Below are positions 9,387 through 17,005 of a stretch of DNA of 64,000 nucleotides, piece by piece. This DNA is from Sphingobium abikonense NBRC 16140 (lineage in GTDB: Bacteria > Pseudomonadota > Alphaproteobacteria > Sphingomonadales > Sphingomonadaceae): the NCBI RefSeq assembly GCF_001598335.1, contig NZ_BCYT01000011.1, forward strand, positions 1-64,000, given 5' to 3'. Positions within the stretch are counted from its first letter, which is position 1. Every line of letters begins with the position of its first letter. The notes beneath the pieces were generated by a model. That model saw only the letters and a program-made list of their open reading frames with translations. It was not told the origin of the DNA and made no database searches. The position numbers and the translations under genes were made by a program.

Positions 9387-9917
9387 CGTGTTTTCAGAAA
9401 TCGTCGCACGCTCACGCAGCGGATGTTTGTTCGCGCGAAATTTTGCCGTCCCTATGCCATTGTGGGATCTGCGACAGCGACCGCAGCGTGATTCTAAAAA
9501 CACGTTCTGCAGTCCCGAGCATCGGGCCGCAGAACCGCGAATTCGCAGTCGCCCGGATGCTAGTTGGCTCGGATGCTCAGCGTACCACCATCCTCCGCCT
9601 TGGACGGAGGTGGCCTCTCAGATCTCAACGAGGGGAGGGAGGTGAAACCGCATTCCCGAAAACACGACGAAGGGGATCGACATTTCCGATAACACGACAT
9701 GTCAGGACGAGCCCGACGATCTCGAGTGTGCGGTTTGGAGATCACTGGCCAATAGCGAATCAGAACGCCAACCTGATGCGTTGGTATGGTCAGGGATCAA
9801 ACTTATCCACAGCTCCCGTGGTGGCCGACGTGTTATCGGATAAGATCCATCGTGTTTTTGGAATCGCTCCATCGTGCTATCAGATCGTCGGCACCGTGTT
9901 ATCAGATTCTATCCACA
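9387..9917. other. Replication origin: eight iterons and a DnaA box
   Basis: A 12-bp motif with consensus CGTGTTATCAGA occurs eight times within one or a few mismatches: plus orientation at 9387-9398, 9829-9840, 9851-9862, 9873-9884 and 9895-9906, and inverted at 9493-9504, 9655-9666 and 9685-9696. The four copies from 9829 are spaced exactly 22 bp apart, two helical turns. A perfect DnaA box TTATCCACA sits at 9803-9811 and a near match ends at 9917. The adjacent 9965-10050 stretch is AT-rich and could be the melting region. A stable CCTCCG/CGGAGG hairpin lies at 9592-9610. This arrangement next to repA is strong evidence for oriV. Confidence 0.85.
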
Positions 9918-10598
9918 CGTCGCGAATCGCCGGATTTTCGCTACTTTCGCCCATGATCCGCGACAGTAACCTTTTAACTTCAAGAGATAACTCTCCTTAA
10001 CGCCGCGCCTACGGCGGATCATTGATTTTCTGCTTCTTGATTTTGAAGAAAAAGGGGAGGGGGTACACCTCGACCGACCAGCACCACCACAGCCGTCCGC
10101 GCCCACTGATGCTCGCGTAGGCGATCGAGCTTATACAGGCCCTTTTCACGGCATGCCCGAAAACGGGTGCCGGATCGTCGATCCCTCGCTGACATTTCCA
10201 GCGCCTGCACCGGTGCAATTCTGTGTAGAAGGGAGTGGATGAGCAAGAGAATACGAACTACGCGGCTGGCGGAACTGATGGCAGCCTTTGCCGTCCCGCG
10301 GGATCCCAGGATCAAGGATCAAGGCGTAGGCCGTTCGCGTGGTGCCGATGGCAGTGCCGGCGTCATACCTGCAGCTCGTGCTGTCCGCCGATCCCCAAGA
10401 GGTCAGACAAGGCTGTGGATTACAAAGGTCGCAACTTACCTTGCTGACGCATGCGCGCTGAAGCGGAGACCGCTGCTCGACCGGCACTGATGTGCTCCTT
10501 CTCCGGTGTACTTGGTAAGCGCTGTGATTCGATCCAGATCGCGAGAATCACTGCGGAAATCTCGTAGCGTGACACACTCATTGAAATGATACGCTTTT
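9918..10598. other. Origin-flanking region, no convincing gene
   Basis: AT-rich at 9965-10050, then GC-rich without recognisable coding. A short frame at 10239-10490 (83 residues, start MSKRIRTTRLAELMAAFAV) follows GGAG by only 3 nt and resembles nothing known; it is possible but weak. A promoter-like TTGAAA (10581-10586) with CATATA (10604-10609) begins the toxin-antitoxin region. Confidence 0.4.
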
Positions 10599-10628
10599 GA
10601 GTGCATATATAAGGCATGGAGTGCACTC
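10599..10628 (+). promoter_or_regulatory. Candidate antitoxin operator with repeated GAGTGCA
   Basis: GAGTGCA occurs at 10599-10605 and again within the perfect palindrome GAGTGCACTC (10619-10628), 20 bp apart, over the -10 region and just before the antitoxin ATG at 10629. This is the place where DUF2384-type antitoxins usually bind to repress their operon. Confidence 0.45.
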
Positions 10629-10979
10629 ATGCTTGCTGCTTTTTTGGATGACATTCGCGAGGGCGACATGATCGCGCCGCGCCGCATGGCGGAACGCCTG
10701 CGCCTGCCGATGACGCGTCTATCGCGACTTGCGCACCTCAATCGCAACACCATGACCACACATCCCGGCAGCCCGGCTGTGCAGGCCAAGCTGGGGGAAA
10801 TTGCCCGGATCATCGCGCGCGCCGCCGATCTGGCCGGCGATGAAGGCAAGGCGATCATCTGGTTCAAGCATCAGCCTCTGCCTGGATTTGGCAAGACGGC
10901 TGAGGAGTTGGTCGAGGATGGCCATGCTGATGTCGTGATCGAGGATCTCGATCGTATGGCCGCCGGTGTTTATTCCTGA
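10629..10979 (+). CDS. Antitoxin with Xre/MbcA/ParS toxin-binding (DUF2384) domain
   Basis: 116 residues; ATG at 10629 with GGAG 8 nt upstream. The N-terminal half is a helix-turn-helix region (RRMAERLRLPMTRLSRLAHL). The C-terminus, LPGFGKTAEELVEDGHADVV then IEDLDRMAAGVYS, matches the toxin-binding end of antitoxins that neutralise RES-domain toxins. The RES gene follows 65 bp downstream on the same strand, so the pair is a complete type II module that would stabilise the plasmid. Confidence 0.8.
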   Translation: MLAAFLDDIREGDMIAPRRMAERLRLPMTRLSRLAHLNRNTMTTHPGSPAVQAKLGEIARIIARAADLAGDEGKAIIWFKHQPLPGFGKTAEELVEDGHADVVIEDLDRMAAGVYS

Positions 10980-11044
10980 CGCGATTGACTCTGGTTCACA
11001 GGCTTGACCGTGGCCATGTTTCCGCACGCTGGTAGTGCGGCGCA

Positions 11045-11563
11045 ATGACCTATGCTCTTGCGCCGTTGTCACTTCCGCTTTGGCGGATGATCCGGATCCG
11101 CCACCAGTTCAGTCCGACGTCGGGAGAAGGCGCGCGGCTTTATGGCGGACGCTGGAACAGGAAGGGGAAGTCAGCGCTCTATCTCGCGGCCGATGCAGTC
11201 ACGGCGGTGGCGGAATACTATCAAGGGCTGCCCAAGCCCGGAACACTTGTCCCTTATCACCTCGACGCGGCGGCAATCGCGGATCTCACCACCGGCACGG
11301 CCGAACCGTGCGACACGCGGGTAGGGGAGGCCCTGGGGGCGAACTGGAAGACCATCGCGTTGCTCGAACGCCAGACGCCGCCGAGCTGGGCGCTGGCGGA
11401 CGAGCTGATCGCGGCGGGTGCGCAAGGTGCGTTGGTGCCATCTGTCCAGAATCCGGGTGGGCGGAACCTGGTGCTGTGGCAATGGCATGAGAAGGATATG
11501 CAAGGGGAGGGCGCCGCGCTGACTGTCCTTGATCCTGACGATGCCTTGAGGCCTCCAGGCTAG
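11045..11563 (+). CDS. RES-domain toxin (NAD+-degrading family)
   Basis: 172 residues. The conserved features of the RES fold are visible: an early arginine (LWRMIR), R31 and GGRWN (residues 34-38), the tyrosine/glutamate segment ALYLAADAVTAVAEYY and a late segment QNPGGRNLVLW. Characterised members (MbcT, Res) deplete NAD+ by phosphorolysis or hydrolysis. The upstream gene is the expected antitoxin, and a second antitoxin-like gene ends 6 bp beyond this stop on the other strand. Confidence 0.88.
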   Translation: MTYALAPLSLPLWRMIRIRHQFSPTSGEGARLYGGRWNRKGKSALYLAADAVTAVAEYYQGLPKPGTLVPYHLDAAAIADLTTGTAEPCDTRVGEALGANWKTIALLERQTPPSWALADELIAAGAQGALVPSVQNPGGRNLVLWQWHEKDMQGEGAALTVLDPDDALRPPG

Positions 11564-11569
11564 ACGAAT

Positions 11570-11977
11570 CTAGCCACACACACGCGTTTGTCCGCTGCAC
11601 TGTGTGTCGATATATTGGCGCACCACATAGAGATCGGCGACATTGCCTGAGGCCATCCGCTCGATCGCCGGACGTCCGGCGAACAGCGGCGCCTCGTTGG
11701 GTTTGCGCACCCATTCGTCGGCGGTACGCGGCACAAGCATCTGCAGCCCCTTGTAGATCCCCATGACATAGGAAATTCGCTCGAGCGCGTCCCTGGAAAT
11801 CGCCGCGACCGCGCCGCGCTTCCAGGTCTGAAAGGTCGAGCGGCTGTCGAGCCCGAGCAGCTTCATCTGCTCGGCTTCTTGGAGGCCCCAGGCGTCGGCG
11901 ATGCGGAAGAATGTGCGCAGCGCCGGAGCCGTCAGAGCCTTGCGGCTAAGCGTGTCAGCATCGGCTGACTTGACCAT
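11570..11977 (-). CDS. Second Xre/MbcA/ParS-type antitoxin, convergent to the RES toxin
   Basis: 135 residues. The N-terminal HTH region (TFFRIADAWGLQEAEQMKLL, STFQTWKR) and C-terminal toxin-binding segment (FAGRPAIERMASGNVADLYV, VRQYIDTQ) are those of the Xre antitoxin normally encoded directly upstream of a RES toxin. No toxin lies downstream in its own orientation: it converges on the RES gene with 6 bp between stops. It may be a solitary antitoxin (an antidote to related toxins), a cross-regulator of the RES gene, or the remnant of a second module. Confidence 0.8.
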   Translation of the reverse strand: MVKSADADTLSRKALTAPALRTFFRIADAWGLQEAEQMKLLGLDSRSTFQTWKRGAVAAISRDALERISYVMGIYKGLQMLVPRTADEWVRKPNEAPLFAGRPAIERMASGNVADLYVVRQYIDTQCSGQTRVCG

Positions 11978-12008
11978 CGGCTTCCCTTTCTCCGTCCAAC
12001 TCTATCGC

Positions 12009-12027
12009 ATTCGCCCAAAAAGCGAAT
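12009..12027. promoter_or_regulatory. Inverted repeat upstream of the second antitoxin
   Basis: ATTCGC and GCGAAT are separated by 7 bp, 32-50 bp upstream of the antitoxin start on the minus strand. This differs from the GAGTGCA elements before the other antitoxin, which suggests the two are regulated separately. Confidence 0.4.
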
Positions 12028-12058
12028 TCCGAAACATCATCTCTCGCGCGCGGCTTGG

Positions 12059-13225
12059 TCAACCTGGGCCAGAAGTGCGCGCCAGCAGTTGGTCGATATC
12101 GGTCATCGCCGCGTCGAACTCGGCGAGCGCTGGATGGGAGAGCGCGGGTGCTTGGTCCAGGGGGGCCGACAATCGCTCCCTTCGCGGTTCTTCGGCGACC
12201 AGCAGGACCTTCCCCTTGACCGTCTCCCGCCGTGCCATGCGCGCCGCCACAAGGGCGTCGCGAATCGCATAGGTGCCGCGCCGGCTGATCCCGAAGGCCG
12301 AGGCCATCTGATCGAGCCCGAGCGGCGCGAACGCGGCAAGGACGATCCACACCTGCGGCGCCCGCGCGCTCGCGCGCAGGTGCCCCAGCTGCGCGTCCAT
12401 CAGCGCCGCGCGCCGCCGCGCTTTCACGACCAGATCTGCAAGCCGGGTAGCGCTGGCGCGAAGCGTGCGCGCTGAGACAATGGCGCGTTCGCCCGGCCAG
12501 AGCTGCGGCTGAAGCGGTTCGGCGGTCACGGCGCCGGGGCAGGGGAGGGCAAGCTGCCACGCGCCGCACGCGGTCAGCAGCCGCCCCAGCGCGGCGTCGA
12601 CCGCCCAGAGCGGTGTGCGCGGGGCGGCCTGCTCGATCGCCACCGCGCGGTTCCCAAGCGAACGGATGTGCACCGCGCGCTCCACCGGCGCGAACAGCGG
12701 ATCGGCGCGCAGCAGCGCGTACAGGTGGCCCAGACCCGCAAAGGGCAGGGGGGTCTCGTCCTCCGCGCCGGCCTGGCTCACCAGCGTGATCGCCCTGCCG
12801 ATCGCCTCCTCCGCCAGCGCATCTTCGGCTTGCATCGGGCGGTCGGCCCCGAAGCGCGCGGCCAGAGCGATGGTCTGCGCGGCGTCGGCGAGCTGTTCCC
12901 ACGGATGATGGCTGAGTTCGCCCAGCAGCGCGCGGACCACGGCAGTGGCGGAGCAGGCGGTGAGCGGCGTCTCTCGGGGGCCACGGTCGAGCCCGGCGAA
13001 CCAGGAATTGAAGCGCAATTCGGCATCGGCGAATCCGCTCTGGGTCAGGCTTGAGAGCAGCACCGCGCGCACCAATCCCATGCAGAACAACGCCTTCTCG
13101 TCCTCCGTGAGTCCGGCGAGCAGCCCGTCGAGCCGGCCGAGCGCCAGCGCGCATTCGCCTTGCGCGAGCGCCAGCTTCTCGGGCGGGACGTCGGTGTCGG
13201 CGGCGAGGGGATGGAAGCGCTCCAT
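12059..13225 (-). CDS. Unrecognised protein, alpha-helical, possible C-terminal DNA-binding domain
   Basis: 388 residues from the ATG at 13225; an in-frame GTG at 13300 is possible. Most of the protein is alanine/leucine-rich helix without a family signature. Near the C-terminus, VWIVLAAFAPLGLDQMASAF followed by GISRRGTYAIRDALVAARM reads as a winged or plain helix-turn-helix. This suggests a plasmid regulator, perhaps linked to the adjacent toxin-antitoxin genes; function is not claimed. GC-rich codon use matches the neighbours. Confidence 0.65.
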   Translation of the reverse strand: MERFHPLAADTDVPPEKLALAQGECALALGRLDGLLAGLTEDEKALFCMGLVRAVLLSSLTQSGFADAELRFNSWFAGLDRGPRETPLTACSATAVVRALLGELSHHPWEQLADAAQTIALAARFGADRPMQAEDALAEEAIGRAITLVSQAGAEDETPLPFAGLGHLYALLRADPLFAPVERAVHIRSLGNRAVAIEQAAPRTPLWAVDAALGRLLTACGAWQLALPCPGAVTAEPLQPQLWPGERAIVSARTLRASATRLADLVVKARRRAALMDAQLGHLRASARAPQVWIVLAAFAPLGLDQMASAFGISRRGTYAIRDALVAARMARRETVKGKVLLVAEEPRRERLSAPLDQAPALSHPALAEFDAAMTDIDQLLARTSGPG

Positions 13226-13683
13226 GCCGAATGTGTAGTGAATGGCTAAACACTGCACAACCGCTCGGAGGGTCAGTGAATGAACATGCGATAATTGCAC
13301 TTATCACATAAGCAGATTTGACCGTTCTTTATAAGGTGGGCTACAAGCGCGGCTGAGGAGCTGTCGGTTTCCCTATACGACCGGACTCCAGCGTTTCCCG
13401 CGATGTAGCGGGTCAGGCTGATCCCAAACCTCCGGATTCCGATACCAAACCACTGGACTGGCATTGGCAAAGCGGCGGAAAGTCGCGGACTGGGCCGTTC
13501 TTGAACCTCGGAGCGGGGAGGGGGCTCAATCCCTCACGGGCATAGGCGCTGGCGCGGTGCGCAACATTCTCTCCTTGGATCACCGGCGCGCCTTCATGGC
13601 GATCTGGACTAGCCGCCACTGGCTCGTAACTCTATCATACGGGGACAACCGAACGTTTGACCCCGTTATATGGAATGTGACAA
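13226..13683. other. Intergenic region before the serine recombinase, with a dyad
   Basis: About 460 bp. The first 100 bp are AT-rich and probably hold the promoter of the minus-strand gene at 13225. ACGGGG (13639-13644) and CCCCGT (13661-13666) form an inverted repeat 17 bp before the recombinase ATG. It could be part of a res site or an operator bound by the recombinase. The middle shows nothing recognisable. Confidence 0.45.
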
Positions 13684-14568
13684 ATGGCCTTGATCGGCTA
13701 CGCACGCGTCTCGACCGACGAACAGGACACGGCTGCCCAACTCAGCGCACTGCGTGCCGAAGGCTGCTCGATTGTCCTTGAAGACAAGGCCAGCGGAGGC
13801 AGTCGCGATCGGCCGAACCTCGCGCGAGCGCTCGAACGCGTGCGGCACGGCGATACGCTGCTGGTGGTCCGGATCGATCGACTGGCGCGATCGCTGTCGC
13901 ATCTGCTCGAGATCGTCGAGACCCTGCGAGAGAAGGGGGCCTTTTTCCGCTCGATACACGATCCGATCGACACCTCGAGCGCGCAGGGCATGTTGATGAC
14001 CCAGATGCTGGGCGCTTTCGCTGAGTTTGAGCGGGCGCTTGTCCGCGAACGGACCAGGGCAGGCCTCAAGGCAGCTGTCGCGCGCGGCGCGCGGCCCGGA
14101 AACCCGAAGATGCGTTCTCGCGATCCGGCGGCGATCGCCGACATCCGGTACAGCCTCAAGGAGCGCTATCTCAATGAACTGCTCAACGATCGGCACCGGT
14201 GGTTGCCCACGGTAGCACGCCTGCGGCCGCACTTGCCCTGGGCGCTGGTCTTGCGGCAAATCCGCGCCATTACGCCGGCGGTGCGTTCGTTTAGCGAGCG
14301 GACGCTCGTGAAAGCTTGCCGAACGCTGGTCAAGGCCGGCTACGCCGACGCAGCGATCCTCGAGCCGGCACCAAGGCTGCCGCCTGACACGCGCGTCGCG
14401 CGCCTCGTCGCTGATCGGCTGAAGACGCATCCGAATTCGTCGCTGCGGGATATCGCATCCTGGCTGACCCGCGATCTGCGAGAGCCAACGCCGCGCCGTG
14501 GACTGGCGTGGTCGCCTGAAGGTGTCCGCCGGGTGATTGGCCAAGCCGAGAAGCTGTCGTTGATCTAG
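13684..14568 (+). CDS. Serine recombinase (resolvase/invertase family) with long C-terminal extension
   Basis: 294 residues. The catalytic domain is typical: IGYARVSTDEQ with catalytic Ser10, DRLARSLSHLLEIVE, and AFAEFERALVRERTRAGLKA at the end of the E-helix. Resolvases of this type usually end near 185-200 residues. Here about 100 further residues follow, with SLRDIASWLTRDL and a terminal segment SPEGVRRVIGQAEKLSLI that look like extra DNA-binding helices. It could resolve plasmid multimers or cointegrates. No transposase is adjacent. Confidence 0.88.
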   Translation: MALIGYARVSTDEQDTAAQLSALRAEGCSIVLEDKASGGSRDRPNLARALERVRHGDTLLVVRIDRLARSLSHLLEIVETLREKGAFFRSIHDPIDTSSAQGMLMTQMLGAFAEFERALVRERTRAGLKAAVARGARPGNPKMRSRDPAAIADIRYSLKERYLNELLNDRHRWLPTVARLRPHLPWALVLRQIRAITPAVRSFSERTLVKACRTLVKAGYADAAILEPAPRLPPDTRVARLVADRLKTHPNSSLRDIASWLTRDLREPTPRRGLAWSPEGVRRVIGQAEKLSLI

Positions 14569-14642
14569 ATTGCAGCGGGAATGTGGTCTGTCCAGGCAGG
14601 CGCTATGGAGATGAATCGCCGAAAGAATCGGCAACTGAATGA

Positions 14643-16016
14643 TTAGAAGCTCGCGGTGAGATTGAACGAGCCATAGCGCGTCCATCGTCTCGGCGGCGCA
14701 TTGGGCGCGTCTCGCAAGAAGCGTCCTTTAGCAAGCAGCAGGCCGTCGAACTCGAACCTGAGCCGCGCGGGCACGATCCAGTAGCGGACGCGCGCCTCGA
14801 TCTGGTGGCCGGCAAAATCGCCCGATCCGCTCGAGGCGTCGCGCACGCCGGTTGTGGAGAAGCTGTCTTCGTTGGCGGCAAGCCATATCGCGCGATAGAC
14901 CGCGAACCAGTCAAGCCGTTTGCTGGGCGTTGCTTCAAGCCGGATGCCCGGCGTCACGATGTTGGCGCGACCGACCGCGTTGTAGAGACCGGCCGGCGCA
15001 AGCTCGGCACGTCGCATTCCGAACAACGTGTCGAACCGGCCGAAGCGTCCGCCAGGCTTGTCTCCACTGGCGCGATCGAACTCGACCGAGAGGCGCGGCC
15101 TCCAGCGTCCAGCGAAGCTGTAGCCGACATCGGCATGGATGAAGCTCGCGCTGACCGACTGCCGGGCCGCGGTCGGCGCCAGCGACGCGCTGATATGGCC
15201 GGTCTGATAGAGTGCCTCGATCTCGTAGTCGAACGCACCGCTTCGCGGCTCGGCGATGACTCTCCCGCCGAAGGTGTCAAGGGCGCGGTCTCGAGTCGGG
15301 CGACCCGGCGCGTCGCGCTCGTCGAGATGGAAATAGGTCAGTTCCCCCATTGTCGGGCCGATCACTCTGGCCTTGCTGACTTGACCACCCCAGAGCACGA
15401 GGTTGAAGCTCTCCCGATCAAGCCGCACTCTGGCGTCGCGGATGCCCTCATTGTCGTCAGGCAGACGGATCTGCGGCAGCGTGTAGATGAGCGTCGCCTT
15501 CCACCCCTGCGGTGCAGCGATGTCGGCGCGAAGCCCGGTATAGCCATTGGTGGTGTTGCGATAATCGTCCGCGGCCACGAGCCGCCGCGAGCCCAGATTG
15601 AGCATCATGCGACCGGCGGTGAGCGTAAGCTTCGTGCCCCGGCCGAAGGCTCCGTCGAAGTTGGCCGCGACATAAGCCTGGACCGGCTCCAGCGCGTTCA
15701 CCTCGTTTGTCGTCACCGGCGTTCCCGCATCGTCGCCCCAGACGCGGCTGTCGAACAGCTCGACCCCGACGCGGACAACGCCTTTGCGGTATTCGGCGAG
15801 AATATTGGTGCGAAGGTTTACCAGTTCGTCGCTGGTGTTGAACCCGGACCGGGCCTGGCCGTCGATCGCCTCGTAGCGCAAGCGGATCGAACCCGAGAAC
15901 GCGAGGCCATCGTCGGGCGGGGGCGCCTCGGCACGCGCTGGCGGCTGCTGCGCCCAAGCGGGTTGCGCGACGGCTGCAATCAGCGCGGTTGCGGATATGG
16001 GATATAGATGTTTCAT
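14643..16016 (-). CDS. Outer-membrane beta-barrel porin, alginate-export (AlgE) family
   Basis: 457 residues. A signal peptide ends near QPAWA-QQ (residue 22). The mature part begins FSGSIRLRYEAIDGQ and shows alternating amphipathic strands. It ends in the aromatic C-terminal signature YGSFNLTASF needed for outer-membrane insertion. The pattern fits the AlgE-like porins that are frequent in sphingomonads and give passive uptake of anions or small solutes. It is divergent from chrB with only 29 bp between the start codons, so both may respond to the same signal. Confidence 0.78.
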   Translation of the reverse strand: MKHLYPISATALIAAVAQPAWAQQPPARAEAPPPDDGLAFSGSIRLRYEAIDGQARSGFNTSDELVNLRTNILAEYRKGVVRVGVELFDSRVWGDDAGTPVTTNEVNALEPVQAYVAANFDGAFGRGTKLTLTAGRMMLNLGSRRLVAADDYRNTTNGYTGLRADIAAPQGWKATLIYTLPQIRLPDDNEGIRDARVRLDRESFNLVLWGGQVSKARVIGPTMGELTYFHLDERDAPGRPTRDRALDTFGGRVIAEPRSGAFDYEIEALYQTGHISASLAPTAARQSVSASFIHADVGYSFAGRWRPRLSVEFDRASGDKPGGRFGRFDTLFGMRRAELAPAGLYNAVGRANIVTPGIRLEATPSKRLDWFAVYRAIWLAANEDSFSTTGVRDASSGSGDFAGHQIEARVRYWIVPARLRFEFDGLLLAKGRFLRDAPNAPPRRWTRYGSFNLTASF

Positions 16017-16045
16017 CGAATCACTTACGATGATACATATGCACT

Positions 16046-17005
16046 ATGAACGACACAACCGACCCCGATACCTGGCTCGCGCTGCTGCACCAGCTCCCCG
16101 CGAAGCCGCCCTATCTGCGCGTGAAGATCTGGCGCCGCTTGCAGGCGGCGGGCGCGGTGCCGCTCAAGAACGCCGTCCATGTGCTGCCGCGCCGCGAGGA
16201 GACGGAGGCCGCCTTCCGCGACCTGCTCGCCGAGATCACATCGAGCGGCGGCGAGGCGGTGCTGATCGACGCGCGGCTGATCGAGGGCCAGAGCGACGCC
16301 GAGCTGCGCGCGCTGTTCGATGCCGCGCGCGACGCCGACTATGATGAGCTGGCGCAGGCCGCGCGCAATCTGCTCGATACGGGACCGGCCTCCGGCGCGG
16401 ACATCGCCAGGCTCCAGCGGCGGCTTGCCGAGATCGTCCGGCTCGACTTCTTCGGCGCGCATGGACGGCAAGGTGCCGAAGCGGCGCTGCGCGAGCTGGA
16501 CGAGCAGCGATATGCCCATCCTGATGTCGGCCGCTCGGACGCGGCCCCCGAGCTGGCGCCCTCCGACCTTGCGAACCGCGTCTGGGTGACGCGGCGCGGC
16601 GTCCATGTCGATCGCATCGCCTGCGCCTGGCTCATTCGGCGCTTCATCGACCCGAAGGCCAGCTTCAAGTTCATCGACGGCAAGAGCTATACGCCCGAGG
16701 CCGGGGAGCTGCGCTTCGACATGGTCGATGCCGAGTTCACCCATGAGGGCGATCGGTGCAGCTTCGAGACGCTGGTGCATCGCGCCGCGCTCGACGGCGA
16801 TGCGGCGCTGGTGGCGATTTCGGAGATCATCCACGAGCTGGACATCGGAGACGGCAAGTTCGACCGGCCCGAGGCGGCCGGGCTGGGCGCGATGCTGTCG
16901 GGCGTCTGCGCGTCCACCGACGACGATCTGGAGCGCATCGCGCGCGGCGGCGACGCGCTCGGCCAGTTTCACGCCTATTTCAGCAGCCGGAAGGCCGAGC
17001 GGTGA
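16046..17005 (+). CDS. chrB: Chromate resistance regulator ChrB
   Basis: 319 residues. The C-terminal ChrB domain is clear: WVTRRGVHVDRIACAWLIRR, DPKASFKFID, FDMVDAEFTHEGDRCSFETL and a late HELDIGDGKFDRPEA. The N-terminal half (LRVKIWRRLQAAGAVPLKNA) is the arginine-rich DNA-binding part of the family. ChrB senses chromate and controls chrA expression in characterised systems. Its stop overlaps the GTG of chrA (GTGA). Confidence 0.92.
   Translation: MNDTTDPDTWLALLHQLPAKPPYLRVKIWRRLQAAGAVPLKNAVHVLPRREETEAAFRDLLAEITSSGGEAVLIDARLIEGQSDAELRALFDAARDADYDELAQAARNLLDTGPASGADIARLQRRLAEIVRLDFFGAHGRQGAEAALRELDEQRYAHPDVGRSDAAPELAPSDLANRVWVTRRGVHVDRIACAWLIRRFIDPKASFKFIDGKSYTPEAGELRFDMVDAEFTHEGDRCSFETLVHRAALDGDAALVAISEIIHELDIGDGKFDRPEAAGLGAMLSGVCASTDDDLERIARGGDALGQFHAYFSSRKAER

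Noticed and set aside
9592..9610. CCTCCG/CGGAGG hairpin as an antisense-RNA terminator
   Set aside because: No promoter or RNA-like structure could be tied to it; kept only as part of the origin region.
9443..10000. 185-codon open frame after repA
   Set aside because: It runs through seven of the eight iterons and the DnaA box and resembles no protein.
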